A stretch of DNA of 64,000 nucleotides. Source: Calonectria ilicicola. Its lineage: Eukaryota; Ascomycota; Sordariomycetes; Hypocreales; Nectriaceae. Of the stretch, positions 45,858 through 58,105 are shown in pieces (the first letter of the stretch is position 1; each line of letters opens with the position of its first letter). The stretch is from NCBI GenBank assembly GCA_020809705.1, contig CP085833.1:3596001-3660000 (forward strand). The letters are read 5' to 3'. The translations under genes and the position numbers were made by a program. The notes beneath the pieces were generated by a model. It was not told where the DNA came from and did not search any database. It saw nothing but the letters and a program-made list of their open reading frames with translations.

Positions 45858-48800
45858 TTAATGTGATTTGTATTTCTGCGCTGGTTAGAACATGATCCAA
45901 AGCATGAAAGAAAGGGTTAGACTTACTTCTTCAATGCGACGACGATTGTGTGGATCCATCGAGTTGGTAGCTCCCATTAGAGTCTGCCCGATGGCCTTGG
46001 TTACACCCACTGCTGGTCTGAAGATGATGGTTGGCGCACGCTTCAAGACTGCCCTCGCCGCTCCGCCTGCCGACTGACTGCTCATGACCTCTCCAGGTAC
46101 GGCAATGATAGCGTCGCGTGCCAGGTTTACGTCTCGCGTCAGGGAACGGTATCCGCCGCGAATGCCAGAAATAACACCCGTAGGTTGATCGGCATACAGC
46201 GAAATCTGCCTCTTCTCCTCTGGGTCAAGGTCATCCTCCTCCCATGTTCCCTCTGGCTGTTGTGTTTCTGAAAGCATGCCCTCGGCACCCTGAAGAGCAT
46301 ATTGAGTTCCTACTGCTAATTTCGCACCCAGTTTGACGAGTTCGGTGCCCGTGGTTCGTGCAAAAGCCGCGGCACCCTTGGAGATGCTGCGAATGACACG
46401 ACCATCCTTCTTGTACTCACGCAGTGGGATCTCCACCAAATCCTTGAACCCACTACCGACATTGACGATAGAGCGGACAGGAGCCAGACCAGCCAAGACC
46501 CCTGGAAGTTGATTGGCCTTTACATCAGGCATCCAAATATCATTGAGTGTCTTGCCAAGACGGTCAAAGCCCGACACACCATAGATAATGACGTGCCGCA
46601 TGACCATCCTTGCTTCTTCCAGTACGATAAAGTTCATGAATTCGGTCGTGTGTCCAGATCGAAGGCCAGCATAGTCTACTCGCTTGGGCTTGAAATCAAG
46701 CTTCACGGGGACATCGTTGATCTCGGCGCGCTGGAGGAAGGGAACATCGCTTGGAGACGAATGAACCGGAACCTTGTCATCTTTAAACTCAAAGAACCGA
46801 GTAATGAAGTCGAGAGCATCCTGGTCAACATGCAATCTCAGAGGCAGAAGTGTTACTCGGAGCACAATCTCTGAGGCCTCAAGGCTGGGCTGTGGTTTAA
46901 CATTTAGCAACTCGAGGTGGGCCATACTGGTGCCCATTTCACGCTCTCCCATATCTTGGTCGTATGTCATGAATTTCTTCCAGGTCGAAGTTGGCACATG
47001 GTCGAATACGTCAATATTGTTTACTCTGACATCGATACTGCTGAGCGTCTCTCCGGTATTAGGCGGGAATGTAATTAGATCTACATCGACGCCCTGCAAC
47101 TCAAATGTGATCTTGTGGTGCTTGCTGCGTTTAAGCCTGAGCTTTTTTGATCGAGGTTGACGAGAGCGCACGGTTCGGTTAGTAGATGCCGTGAAGGCCG
47201 TGGTGGCAATAGACTCGGTCTCGGTGGCGTTATCATTGAGCCCCTCATTGATAGCGCGAGAAAGTTCCTGAGGATCACGGTTCGCCGGAATTCCAATGTA
47301 GATTGAGTTGAAGAGGAAATCCCCGATAGCTTCCTCATCCTCCAGTTCTTCCTCATATATATGCGCGGATCCAGCTCGAGCTTGACGTTCATACGCTTTA
47401 GTTTCGACCTCTTGCACAGCTTTGGTGATGACGTCTCTCGTGTGAGCCCAGTCATAACCATCGAAGAGGTTCCAGATGACATGGACATCTCGGATGGACA
47501 CCTTCAAAGGGCTGCGCTTCACTAGTCCAATAGGAGCGTTGTCGTATGTGTTTTTGTTGGAATTCCAGACCTTGGCTGTGCTATCGCCCTTTGCATTACG
47601 ACCGTAGTAATCATCGTGAATGACCAAGTCATCCATGTCCTCGGAGTCTTGGCTTGGGTTAGCAGACGATTGGCCAAAGCCAGTTAATAAAACACCCTCG
47701 TTGGTATCCTTCATTGTGGTTTCATGAGAGAGTAGTGAGCTACTTGTGGCATCAAAGAGCTCCTCGCCAACCTCGTCTTCGTCATAGAATTGCGATTCAA
47801 CTTGTAATGGGCTATCGGTTGCATAGTCACCGTCTGAACCACTACCTGCCATTTCCTGGGCCCCAGCGAAATCTTGATCAAAGTCGTATTCGCCCTCAGG
47901 TTTCCCAAAAGCCTCAGCTGATATAGAAGCTAGAAGATCCTGTACTGGAATGACCTTGGTTCTATATTTGTTCTCTTTGCTTGGCGGTGTTGGAGGCTTA
48001 AGGGCATTCGTAAGAGCAATGAGAGTTTGCATAGAGTCTGCACAAGTCTCGAGAACCAAAAGATCGTCTCTGAGTTCAACATTGACTTGCTTCTCCCCGT
48101 CTTCGAGAGCTTTGATATCAACAACTACTTTGGCAGAAGAAATATAGCAGATATCAACGTAACCTCGCGAACACATATCTGCCACCTGTCGAGACGTCGA
48201 GGAGGATGCGCGTGGTCGCTGGCTGAATTGCACATCATTCTCTGACAGCTGAGTAATATCGTCGATCAAAAGAATTGATGCCTTGTTAATGTTAAACGTA
48301 GCACTGGTATCAACGTCTTTAGGTAAGACTGCCACCAAATGTGCGTCTGTAAGTGCAATTACCATCTTAGAGAGCTGGCCGAGAGGATTTAATCCAATGA
48401 GACAGTCGCGGAAGCTAACATCGAGTGTCATTGGCTTTCCTGCCTTGGATTTTACTGAAGGAGAACTTGGCGATCGAGAGAAAGCCTGATGCGCTTGGTC
48501 TCCGAGGTTCGCGACAGAAGCGGCGAGACTGGCCTCAAAATCTTGCGGAGTAGCATCTTCACCAAGATCCAACAAATCCATAATTGTTGGAACTCGGTAC
48601 TCAACGTTGATATCTTGCATCTTTAACTTGACAACTGGCTCAATCTCGTCTCCGATCATCCTTGCCATGAGAACAGGTCCCTGTGAAGGAATTTCTTTGG
48701 GGCCAGATTTTGAAGAACCCACCAGTTCTTCAGACTTGTTCCTCTGAACAGAAATTCCATGGATCGCAATGGCAACAAGGGATGGCATTGTAATATGTCC

Positions 48801-50001
48801 AACGTGAAAGTCCTTGACCTCTGCACCCAAATGGCCCAATTTACCACCAAAGTCTAGGCTGACGCCTACCTTCTGGATCTTTGCCAGTGTAAGGAGACCA
48901 GGCCGATCATCTTCTGGGAGATATTTGGCGACCGTGGAGAGTTTGGCAATCTCTTCTCCAAGGTTAGGGAGAACGGAAAGCTGTGACATATTTTGGACGC
49001 GGACGTTGACTGTTTCGACTGAAGTTCTCAAAACAGAACCCTTTCGTCGCTGGCGCAACAGGGTATCCACCATGATTTCATCATCTCCATGATCGAACTT
49101 GACTTTGGTAGGAATGATGAGCTCAAGAAGTTTCTCCAGATCCGTATCTTGAGGTGCCGAAAGGAAGTCCAGGCGAACGCCGCCAATTTCGGTCGTAATG
49201 GGAGGATCTGATAGGTCGTCCTTCAAGTTAGGCCCAGAAATTCGCATCATGCTGCAAGCCATGCCTATCCCTTCTTCTCGGCTGACCAATTTGAGAGCCG
49301 TTGATTCAGCCGAGACACTGCACTCTCTTCCAAGGAGTTCCAACAAGGCACCGCCAATCCTGAGATTCACTTTGTTTTCTGAAGCCGCAGATTTGTCACC
49401 AGGGTCGATGGGTGTATCGAAACGAACGCCGCGAGGTTTCTGTAGTGGGGGAGCTGGCAGCTTTGGAGTGGCAGATGGACTCGATGCCATCGAGGCGCTC
49501 ATGTTGAGGAAGCTGCTTAATCCACCAAACCAGCTAAAGGTCTCATCCAATCGCTGCAGGTCAATTTGGACAACCAACGGAAGGGTTTCGATATCAGTTT
49601 TAATTGTTTCTCCCGACTGAACAATCTTAATACCAATATCCGTTCCGGAAGATAGAAAAGTGTCCCTGACCGAGGTACTCATTGGCCGGCCGCTATCAAA
49701 AGAAATAATATCACCATCGGCATAACCAAAGCGGAATTTTTCTAGTTCAATCTTTGTTAGCGTAGCCGACTGGGCGATGACATCCCGGCTAGTTCTTCTT
49801 GCAGAAGGAGGCTCAGTGGGAGAAATTGACACTGTCAAGTTCTGAAGGGTAGTGCTCAGGAGCACTTCTTGGTCAAAGATGAAGGCTGTTGGGTCCAAGT
49901 ACCGTTCGGGTGTGTCCGAAACACCACCTAATCTGTTGAGGAAGTTCAGCTTGATTTCCTCAAGCTTGACCTTGAAATTAGGTCCCTTATTTCCTGTATC
50001 C

Positions 50002-50035
<34 letters not shown>

Positions 50036-52579
50036 GGCTTTCTTGTGCAGGAGTCGTACTGGAAGGCTTAGGCTTAGGATTATCGGTCTTCACTGCTTCA
50101 AGCAGCTTGCTAGCCACCATAGCCAACAAGAAGCCAAGGCTTGCGTCAAAATTAATGGAAATAGGTGAGAGAGTCACTTCGAGTGTGTTATCCACGGAAC
50201 TGAAATGATTTGGAAGGCCTTGGGGTGAGGATGTGGCCACATGAACAGAGAATGCTCCGGGAGCTTGTGGGTACATAGAACGACCTAGCGTCTCAGATAG
50301 CTGAGCTACAGATTCAGATGAAGCTGCCTGTGAGCCCTTGTGCTGAGCCGGGACATAGATCGAGATTGTCTTGAGATTAAAGATTTCTTTCACAAGGCGT
50401 GTTGGACCTTTTGGTGTGGGCACGTCGTCTTGCTGTTTAGGAGATGAGTGCTCTGGCCCATCTTCAGCAATGCAGGCTCGGGAAAAGGCAGGCGAGGATG
50501 AACCACTATCTGAGGCAGCTTCTGATGCCGTCATGTCGCGGGAACGATTTAAACGATATCTCGAAACTGAAATGTCCGCAGCACTTTGTACTGGTGAATC
50601 GTAAGCATCCTCATCCCAACCACCAGGCATGACAGCTCGAGGCGTTTCAGGTCGAGCCTCGGTTGTGGCAACTTCGTTGGTCTGCTCAGTTTCCTTCTCA
50701 TCAATTTTCACATCCTCCATCTCTGGAGATCCTGGACGTTCCTCCTCCGCTACGGGCTTTTCGTCTGTGATTTGCTGCTCTTCCGGGGCGGCCTTCGGTC
50801 CCCCAATCACGGATGTAGTCAAATCTCCTATTGTTTCGGGAGGCGGGATGTTATGTTGGGAGGAAGCGATGGATGACACTCCCAGTGATTGTTCCTCTCC
50901 TTGAGAGAATGCGCTCATGTACATACTTTCGGCGTCTTCGTGTGTGTAGACATGAGACTCAGCCAAATCATCAGTAGATCCAACTCCAAAGCTTCCTCTA
51001 GATGAAGTAGAGCGTTCTAAGTGGTCGCCTGGGGATGGTGGTCTGAGTGAGTCTGAAAACGATGGTCGGAAAGGCAAGTCAAGTGTAGGGGCGGACCTGG
51101 CCTCTCGCTCAACACTTGCCCATTGCGGTCGTCCATCTCCAAAGGCAGCAGAGTGTGAAATATGATCGGTAGGAGCTACGGTTGAGTGGAATAGAGTCTC
51201 GTCGGCGAAATCCTCTCCACCTTCTTCACCTATCCTATCAGGAGATTGGTTGTTAAAGTCATGATATAAAGAGGCTTTGGGAGTGGCTGGGCTGTCTTCG
51301 GGATCGTCTGCAGGGTGTGTGAATTCATATGGGATATTCAACGCTTCTTCGCTATCACCGAGGGGGAAATCAAGTTCGGAAGAATCGTCAAGCTGGGAGA
51401 GATGGTCGCGAAAACTCCCGTGCATCGATGAAACAGATCCTTCGTGGACGCTTTCGTGGATACTTTCGTGGATGCTCTCGTGAATGCTCTCTTGAATGCT
51501 CTCGTGAACGCTTTCGTGAACACTCTCGTGGATACTTTCTTGCATGCTTTCCTGAATGCTTTGCTGAATACTCATCTGCGACAGATTTGTAGTTTGGCGT
51601 GATGGTGGGTTCCTCGTCATCACCGGGGATGAGGCAACGGATGGAGATGTCATAGTAGGAGATCGTGTTAATGCAGAAAATACGTTCGCCTCCGAGATGA
51701 GATATGCCCGGACATTTGACAATGAAACGTGTCGCTTGCCTTCCTTTGGCACTATTGTTGGAGATCCATCCGGTTCCTGGGAGTGAGCAGTTACACCTTC
51801 AACATCAATATCCTCAAGGGCAATCTGAAATGACACCGGCTCGGTGGCCGGTGAGTTTGGTTCCACTGGAACTTCAACGTCAAGTTGGAATTTGACGCCC
51901 TTTATTTTTATTTGCATGCGATCAATGATGCCTTGCAGGAAGCCGGCGAGGAAAGCTGGTAATGATAGTGGTTGGCCCGTTCCTACTGGAAACTCTTCTT
52001 CATCTTGGCTTGCCTCGCTGAGGATGGAAGAAGCAAGGTCCTGTGTTTCCGCAGCCAGGGCATCCTCGAGTTTGCGGCGCTCTGATGATGGCTGCGCTTC
52101 TAAAAATGACTGTGCAAGATCAGCCGTATTGGGGACGGCCGATATCTCTTCGGGTGTCTTTGTGCCTGGGGTGCGGGTCGACTTGGGGTCGGACCCCAGC
52201 ACTTGTAACGCAATGTCGACGCCGTCGATCTCGATGATTATGGGGCTCGTGTAAAAGTCCATCGGCACGGTAACTCGGAGGAGGAGGACCTTTGCTTTTT
52301 GTAGTTTAAATGTGTCTGGGAGCTGGAGGAGCTTTTCGAGTTTCTGTACACGCAGCATGTTAGCGGGCATCGTCATGATGTCTTGAACTGTGGCTGCCTG
52401 CCTACATTTACTTTAATGCCCACATCACGGAACTCGAAAACTGTATTCCTACCCAGCGCGAGATCGAGGTTCTCCATGTCCAGGGCCTCAGAGTCGAGGA
52501 GCTCCAGCCTGGACAAGGCATACCGGAGCAGCCTCTTGGGCATAGAGGAGCTCCGGAACGACTGGAACAGCATCGCCAT
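45858..52579 (-). CDS. ATG2: Autophagy protein Atg2 (bridge-type lipid transfer protein)
   Basis: Three exons (52579-52406, 52343-45927, 45875-45858) give 2202 aa. The last exon encodes only KYKSH plus stop. The N-terminus ([18 protein letters not shown]...[20 protein letters not shown], then KLEKLLQLP) is the chorein domain. The conserved C-terminal region includes [39 protein letters not shown] and [35 protein letters not shown]. Atg2 works with Atg9 and Atg18 to move phospholipids from the ER to the growing autophagosome. Oddities: a 4-residue repeat of S-(I/V/M)-(Q/H)-E in eleven units near residues 325-370, and a 12-Gln run near 850. The region between about 200 and 700 is low-complexity and Ser/Glu-rich. 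In-frame ATGs at 52543 and in the intron are weaker starts. Confidence 0.96.
50001..50036 (-). repeat. CAA/CAG triplet run encoding 12 glutamines in Atg2
   Basis: One CAG and eleven CAA codons in a row on the minus strand, inside exon 2 of ATG2. It lies in a low-complexity linker. Confidence 0.9.
51441..51572 (-). repeat. 12-bp minisatellite, 11 units, inside ATG2
   Basis: Eleven imperfect 12-bp units (for example TTCGTGGATACT and CTCGTGAATGCT on the plus strand). They encode the tetrapeptides [12 protein letters not shown] and SVHE in tandem, in frame with ATG2. Confidence 0.9.
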
Positions 52580-53934
52580 GGCGTCGGCGTCGGCGTCTGG
52601 AGTTGAGGGAGAGGAGAGGGGTGGCGATGGCTGCCCTCGCAGCCGGGGTGCGAGATACGGGTTTTGCGAGATAAAAAAGAGGACTCAAGATTTGGTCAAG
52701 ATGTCGAGAGCTGTTGTAAACGGTGTCGCCCTCTAGGCAGAGCCGGCGTCGGCGTACTATCAGTTAGACCCCCGGCCAGATGCGGGGCCGTAAGGCATGA
52801 TTAGAGGAGCAGCGAGGCCATGAGCGAGGAGCCGGCAGCAGAGAAGAATGAGGCGAAAATACGGTGGTTGGTGGGTGTCAGACAAAGCTTTGATAAAGTA
52901 TCAGAGGGAGGCGGAAGCTCTGGGAAGCTGTGGCGACTCAGGACCCAGAGATGGTGTTGGTTTGGAGAAAGATCAGAGTTACCCAAAGTTCCCAAAGAGT
53001 CGGGTTACCATGAGCATCACGACATGGATGGCTGAGGCGGCGCAACGCGGTAGTGAAGTGGGAACGCCCACGGAAGAGAGGGGGCGCCTGGCGGGGCGCG
53101 CACAGTGGGTGGTCTGGGCTCTGGGGGGCGGGTGATGCGCTGGAAGCTGGCGAGCCCACTGCTAGCACCGCTGGAGCATCGGCTCGTGACTTGCCTCCAG
53201 GGGTCCGCGCATGGGCTGGGACGGTGACGTGAAGGAGCCAACGCCTTGCTGCTCGGGGGCCCGTCTTGGAGCATCATTTGACCCGTGCATAGCCTGTCAG
53301 TGGGCGGCCATGATACAATCGATAAGAGACAGTGCCGGATCTGGCTGCCATGTCGTCCACCCCCCACCGTATTGAGTTGGATGCTTCATGCAGTCCAGGG
53401 CTGGGCAAGCCATGGTACGGATGGGTTTGAGTCAACAGAGCCAGCGGCCGTCCGTCTGCGAAGCGTTGTCTGCTGCTGTGCTTCTGATACCAAGTGCACC
53501 GTGGGCGCTCTATTGGCGGCGGCAGGGCCCTGGCCGGCTCGCGGGCGCGCTGGTTCACTGCGATATGCAAATGCAACCCTCCTCTGTGACCGGGTTGATG
53601 TCATGCAACCACTAAGTTCCCAGTACATCTGGGCGTTCCCCATGACAGTCGAGACAACCATCCACACGTCTCAGGGACCACGTTTGGCCTGTGCCCCAAT
53701 GCAGCTTAGATCACCAACTCACGCGAGCATTCACGCGCCACGTTATCGGCCAGCTGCCGGGGAACCGACTCGGTCTGAGCATCCATTCTCATTATCCTCG
53801 TCGCCAGTCCGACTCTATCTCTCTATATGCCTTGGGTATCTCTAGGCCCTAAGTCGGGCAGGTTAAAAATGGCGTACAGAAACCGCCCCACAGAAATGAA
53901 TCGTCCCTGATGCTCAGCTGTTGTACACAGAACC
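52580..53934. other. Intergenic region, 1.36 kb (ATG2 promoter)
   Basis: Between the ATG2 start and the amine-oxidase stop, both on the minus strand. GC-rich short frames only; no supported gene. Confidence 0.5.
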
Positions 53935-55734
53935 TCACAGGTTCTCCAATGTCTTCCTTGCACGCCCATATGACTCGGCTATTCTCCTCGCTACTGACTC
54001 GCCGCTCCAGTACGCCCCTGTCGCCGTTCCCAGACCGACAAACGGTGCCGTGTGCTCGCCTGCGAGCCACAGGCCCTGGTTCGGCAGACCCTCGCGCATC
54101 ACCAGGATATCGTCGTCGCCGTTCTCCAGGCCGACCTGGAAGTTACTATAGCTTCCATAGCCGGAAAACTCGTCACGAACCCAGCTCGTGGCTAAAAAGT
54201 TGCTTGGTATACAATCGGGGTTATTTTCTGAATAATAGGGTAGGCGGGAGAAGTAGGGTTTGAAGAAGTTTAATAGAAACTCGTCCTTCTTCTCTTTGGT
54301 CGGGAGCTCCGCCAGCTGCCCGGTAATGTATTCTGACTGCTCACCATACGTGTAAAAGAGCAGGGTAGGGTGGGACACGGAGGGGTCAAGACTTGAAAGC
54401 TCAACGATCTCCTGGTTCCATCTGTTTGGATTTGACCCGGAGGCGTAAGTTGGTGATAGCCATTGAATGAAACCCTGGACTTCCTGTTCTGTGCCCTCTG
54501 GCGAACGCCAAAAAGCGTTAGGAAAGCTAACGTAGACCTGTGCATTGTATTAGAAAACGAGTATAAACTCCAGAGTTCCACCTCAGCATACCTTCTCAAG
54601 GCATCCGTAGCCAATGGCGCCGATTGCCTTTGTTAGTCGAGCTGGAAGTTCAGGCTCAAAGGCGTTGAGGTTTCGTTTTAACCATCCAAGGGGGTTTGTG
54701 ATGACAACTTCGTCAAACTCAAGCACTTGTCCACCTTCTACTTGGACGCTGGGTTTCTCATCGGGGCCCCTGCGGTATGATATCCTCTCAACCTTTGTTT
54801 GCAGCTTGATTTCAGCGCCCTCCTGGGCTGGCTGTGCGATGGCATCCAAAACCTTCTTGTACGTGCCTGCACACAATAAATTCTCTGGAATGGGATCAGC
54901 AAATGGGGTGTGGGGGATGGCGAGGGGGGCGTTAATCACCTCCTTCAATGCACTCCTCGAGCCAGAAGAATTTCAAACTTTGCTTGAAGACTGGGCTGCC
55001 AACAAACGCGCCCCAGGATTCAGCCATTTGCATAATGGTTTTTCGTTTCTTCTCATAACCTTCTTCGCTACTAGGCACCCTTTCCGTCACTTGCTGAAGG
55101 AAGAAATCGTATAGGCTCTCATTTGCATCAATATCCTTGCACGACTTATTCGAGTGCTTGAAAGCCTCCTGGACGATATCCCACATGACAGTTGCGTGAG
55201 TCTCTCCCTCATCTACGTCAAAAAGCTTGCCGAACTCGTCAAAGATGTAGGAGCGGGTGTCCCAGCTGCCCACAATAGTGCCCGTCTGCTTGGCAAGGTC
55301 CAGCATCGGGTTCTCATCTGTACCGTGGATCCAGTTAGGTCCAAGGTCAACAAGGTGCCCATTGGGGAGCATCTCTTGGTGCAAGCGACCGCCGACACGG
55401 TTACGGGCCTCGATGACGGTGACCTGGAAGCCATGCTGGATGAGAACATCAGCACAGCGAAGGCCAGAAATGCCAGCGCCAACTACAGCGACGTGAGGCT
55501 TCCTGTTGAGATCACCAATGTTACGCTGCAGCGGAACGTGTCAGCAGATCAATAGATCACACTAGTTGCGGGGCGTGATAAGGGGTAGCTCCGAGACAAC
55601 TAACAACGGCTTCAATCGCACAAATACGTATACGCCGATCGCCAGATGGGATAAAAAAAGAAAGAAAATGGAAATAAAATAAAAATAGACGATGCAGCAA
55701 TGATATTCGCACTTACCTGGTTAACCCCATCCAT
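53935..55734 (-). CDS. Flavin-containing amine oxidase (polyamine-oxidase-like)
   Basis: Four exons (55734-55717, 55525-54940, 54884-54592, 54537-53935) give 499 aa. The first intron is 191 nt, long for this window. VAVVGAGISGLRCADVL (about 19-35) is the FAD-binding Rossmann motif, followed by VIEARNRVGGRL and LGPNWIHGT. Near the C-terminus GLWLAGEHTAPFVGLGTATGAYWSGESVARRI binds the flavin. This is the polyamine/monoamine oxidase fold, which oxidises amines to aldehydes or shorter amines with release of H2O2. The exact amine is not known. The start at 55734 has a strong context (ACCGCCATGG) but gives an 18-nt first exon. In-frame ATGs at 55869 and 55920 would add 45-62 residues. Confidence 0.88.
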
Positions 55735-57445
55735 GGCGGTGAGGCGCTTGAGAAGCTGTTCCTGGTCGAGATCAACCAAGGTGTTCAAGCGAGTTGCATG
55801 CAGATCTTGATAGATCCTGGAGGAATTGCGATTGGAAGTACTAGTGTACGATATAGAATAAGCATCCATGCTTGGCAGGCGAGTATTGAATACAGGGGTA
55901 AAATCTGTATAATTGGACAAGTGTTTGGGAATAGTGGCAGTCCGGGGTTCCAGTATGGGAGATAGCAGTGGTTGTTGGCAGGCGGCTGTTGGGTAGGAGA
56001 CGTTTCTACACGGGACAAGAGAAAGGAGGATGGGGGATATAAAGTTGGGGGCTTGATCGGTAGGTCAGCCGGGAGCTGTGGCCGGACTAGCTCCCGCAAC
56101 AGAGGTGAGTAATAACAACTCAAAAAGGGGATAGGATTGATATGGTGACGGAGACGATCACGAGGAAAATGCACCAACACGACGACGAGCATGTGTCGCA
56201 GGAGGGGTGGGCGGTGGACTCCCAGGCGTAGCCAGGCGAGACCCGGGTAGCCGGTCGAGTCAGAGCCGCCTGGTGCACACATGGCAAAGGCCAAAGACGG
56301 AAAAGAAAGGAAGGCCAGGCCAAACAAGGCATAAAGGCGGATAGATGCACTGCATGGCAACGAAGCGGCCGCAAAGCACACACCGTGCCACTGTTCCACA
56401 AACCATGAGTCGTGGGGCTCGCGAGATAAGGGCGCTGGGAGGCTTGGGAAGCTTCCGAAGCTCCAGCAGCGAACCAGAAGTCTCATGGCAAAGTGCCTGT
56501 AGATCCGTAAAGGTGCGGCCAATGGCGGCGGCGCCAAGTCGAGGCTTGCATCTCAAAGCATGGAGCGGTCGGGGAAATAAAGACTCATAGTGAAGTCTGA
56601 CAGCCGAAACCACAGGCCAATCGCTGCAGCCATAGCAGCTCATGGGAACACGGGGAGGAGGGGAGACGCGTCGTTTGTCCGGAGCCAGCCAGGCCCAGGC
56701 CCAGGCCCTTAGTCCTTTCGGGGTTGTCTTTCAGGGTCCCTTGGGTTTTCTGGAGGGTCCTTGAGGCGAGGAAAATTGATGTGCGGAGTCGCGGCCCGGG
56801 CGAACATGTCTCATAAGGAAAAAATCCCGTCGGAGAATGAGGTGTGGAGAGGAGCAAGAGAAAAAATGAGAGAAATAATAAAAAACCGCTGAAGTTAACT
56901 TACATTGCGAGGATGCGCCGTGGCGAAATGGCGGGAAGCAACGGGGCCAGCAGGCGAGGTCGCATATCAAAAAAAAGTAACTTGAGTTATGTATTTAAGC
57001 CAAGACACAAGCAGTGCACCATGGGACTCAACTGCAGTTAAGTCAATCAGCGATGGGGGGCGATGCGTGCATATATCGACACTAGCAGAGCCCGCCTGGG
57101 ACCCTGTGGACGAGATGCCGAAGCTGAGTGGTTGCCAAGAATCCACGAATCTGCCCCCACACTTTATCTCTCTCGCCTCATTCTGCGCTGAAGAGATCCG
57201 GCTCCGGCCCCGCACTATTTACCCCAACACCGCTCGGGGGAGGGGGCTTACAGGTCCAGGGTCGTGGAAGTCGGCACAGGGTTGTCATGATGGGATGTTT
57301 GATCTGATTCTCTCTATTAATACAAGCTTTGAAGATACACTGACAAACAGGCCAAGCTATCATGCCAAGCCAAAAACCACGTGGTAACAGCCCCTAAACA
57401 CATCCTCTGTCCATCCAGCCATCCTTTCCATCCATGCTTCCATTT
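55735..57445. other. Intergenic region, 1.7 kb (amine-oxidase leader and promoter)
   Basis: Upstream of the amine oxidase, downstream of the WSC gene. A 250-codon minus-strand frame at 55785-56537 overlaps here but has no domain and a biased composition. No RNA gene seen. Confidence 0.5.
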
Positions 57446-58105
57446 TCACAGGCTCGCGAGCAACAGCCCGACGATAGAACCGCTTATAGCCGCCATGGCG
57501 CCTCCTCCAGCGACATTTTTAAGTCCTGCGCTAACGTAGCCGCAATCCCTGGTCCCAGCCGTGCAGGTTGAGGTTGCGCCCGTCTTGGGTGTGGTTTTGG
57601 GGCAGTACGGTCCGGTGTTGTTGACTGGAGTAGCCACGGGACTCGTGTAGTCGATGGGGGAGACCGGGGTGGCATCGGCCATGGCAGCAGGCGTCGCGGC
57701 GGGAGTGGCCGCGGCTGGCGTGCTCACGACCTTCTTGTATAGGTTGTGTGGGATGATGAAAATGTCCTTCTGCGCATCATACTCGGGGCCTCCGCCGCAG
57801 TAGCCTTTGTCGACCGCCTTTCCGCACTCGGCTGAGCATTTGCTCTCGTCGATTTTATACCACCCATCCATGGGCGCCTTGACGCAGTGGCATCCCGCCC
57901 CCACAAACACGAGATCTGTGTCACTGGGGCAAGCTTCCTGACATGTCATGGGGTTGAGGTTGTCAACTTCTGGGTTGTAAGAGTGAACTAGTGTTAGGTC
58001 AGGTACGGCAACGCAGCCGTAGTACTCGTAGCCGGCGATGGCATTTTTGGCCTGGGCTGCAGCGCCCACGGCCAAGAGTCCAAGTGTAGTAATAGAGAGA
58101 ATCAT
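57446..58105 (-). CDS. WSC-domain secreted, GPI-anchored cell-surface protein
   Basis: One exon of 219 aa from the ATG at 58105. Residues 1-18 (MILSITTLGLLAVGAAAQ) are a signal peptide. A WSC domain covers about 25-110: YYGCVAVPD, TCQEACPSDTDLVFVGAGCHC, SKCSAECGKAVDKGYCGGG, with eight cysteines, a carbohydrate-binding fold. A PAAATPAATPAAM linker and a Cys-containing spacer (CPKTTPKTGATSTCTAGTRDC) follow. The tail (GAMAAISGSIVGLLLASL) looks like a GPI signal. Such proteins sit in the fungal wall or membrane; some act as wall-stress sensors, but this one has no cytosolic tail. The frame continues upstream to 58192, but that would place the signal peptide internally. Confidence 0.85.
   Translation of the reverse strand: MILSITTLGLLAVGAAAQAKNAIAGYEYYGCVAVPDLTLVHSYNPEVDNLNPMTCQEACPSDTDLVFVGAGCHCVKAPMDGWYKIDESKCSAECGKAVDKGYCGGGPEYDAQKDIFIIPHNLYKKVVSTPAAATPAATPAAMADATPVSPIDYTSPVATPVNNTGPYCPKTTPKTGATSTCTAGTRDCGYVSAGLKNVAGGGAMAAISGSIVGLLLASL

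Noticed and set aside
55785..56537. 250-codon minus-strand frame upstream of the amine oxidase
   Set aside because: No domain, biased composition and overlap with the amine-oxidase leader.
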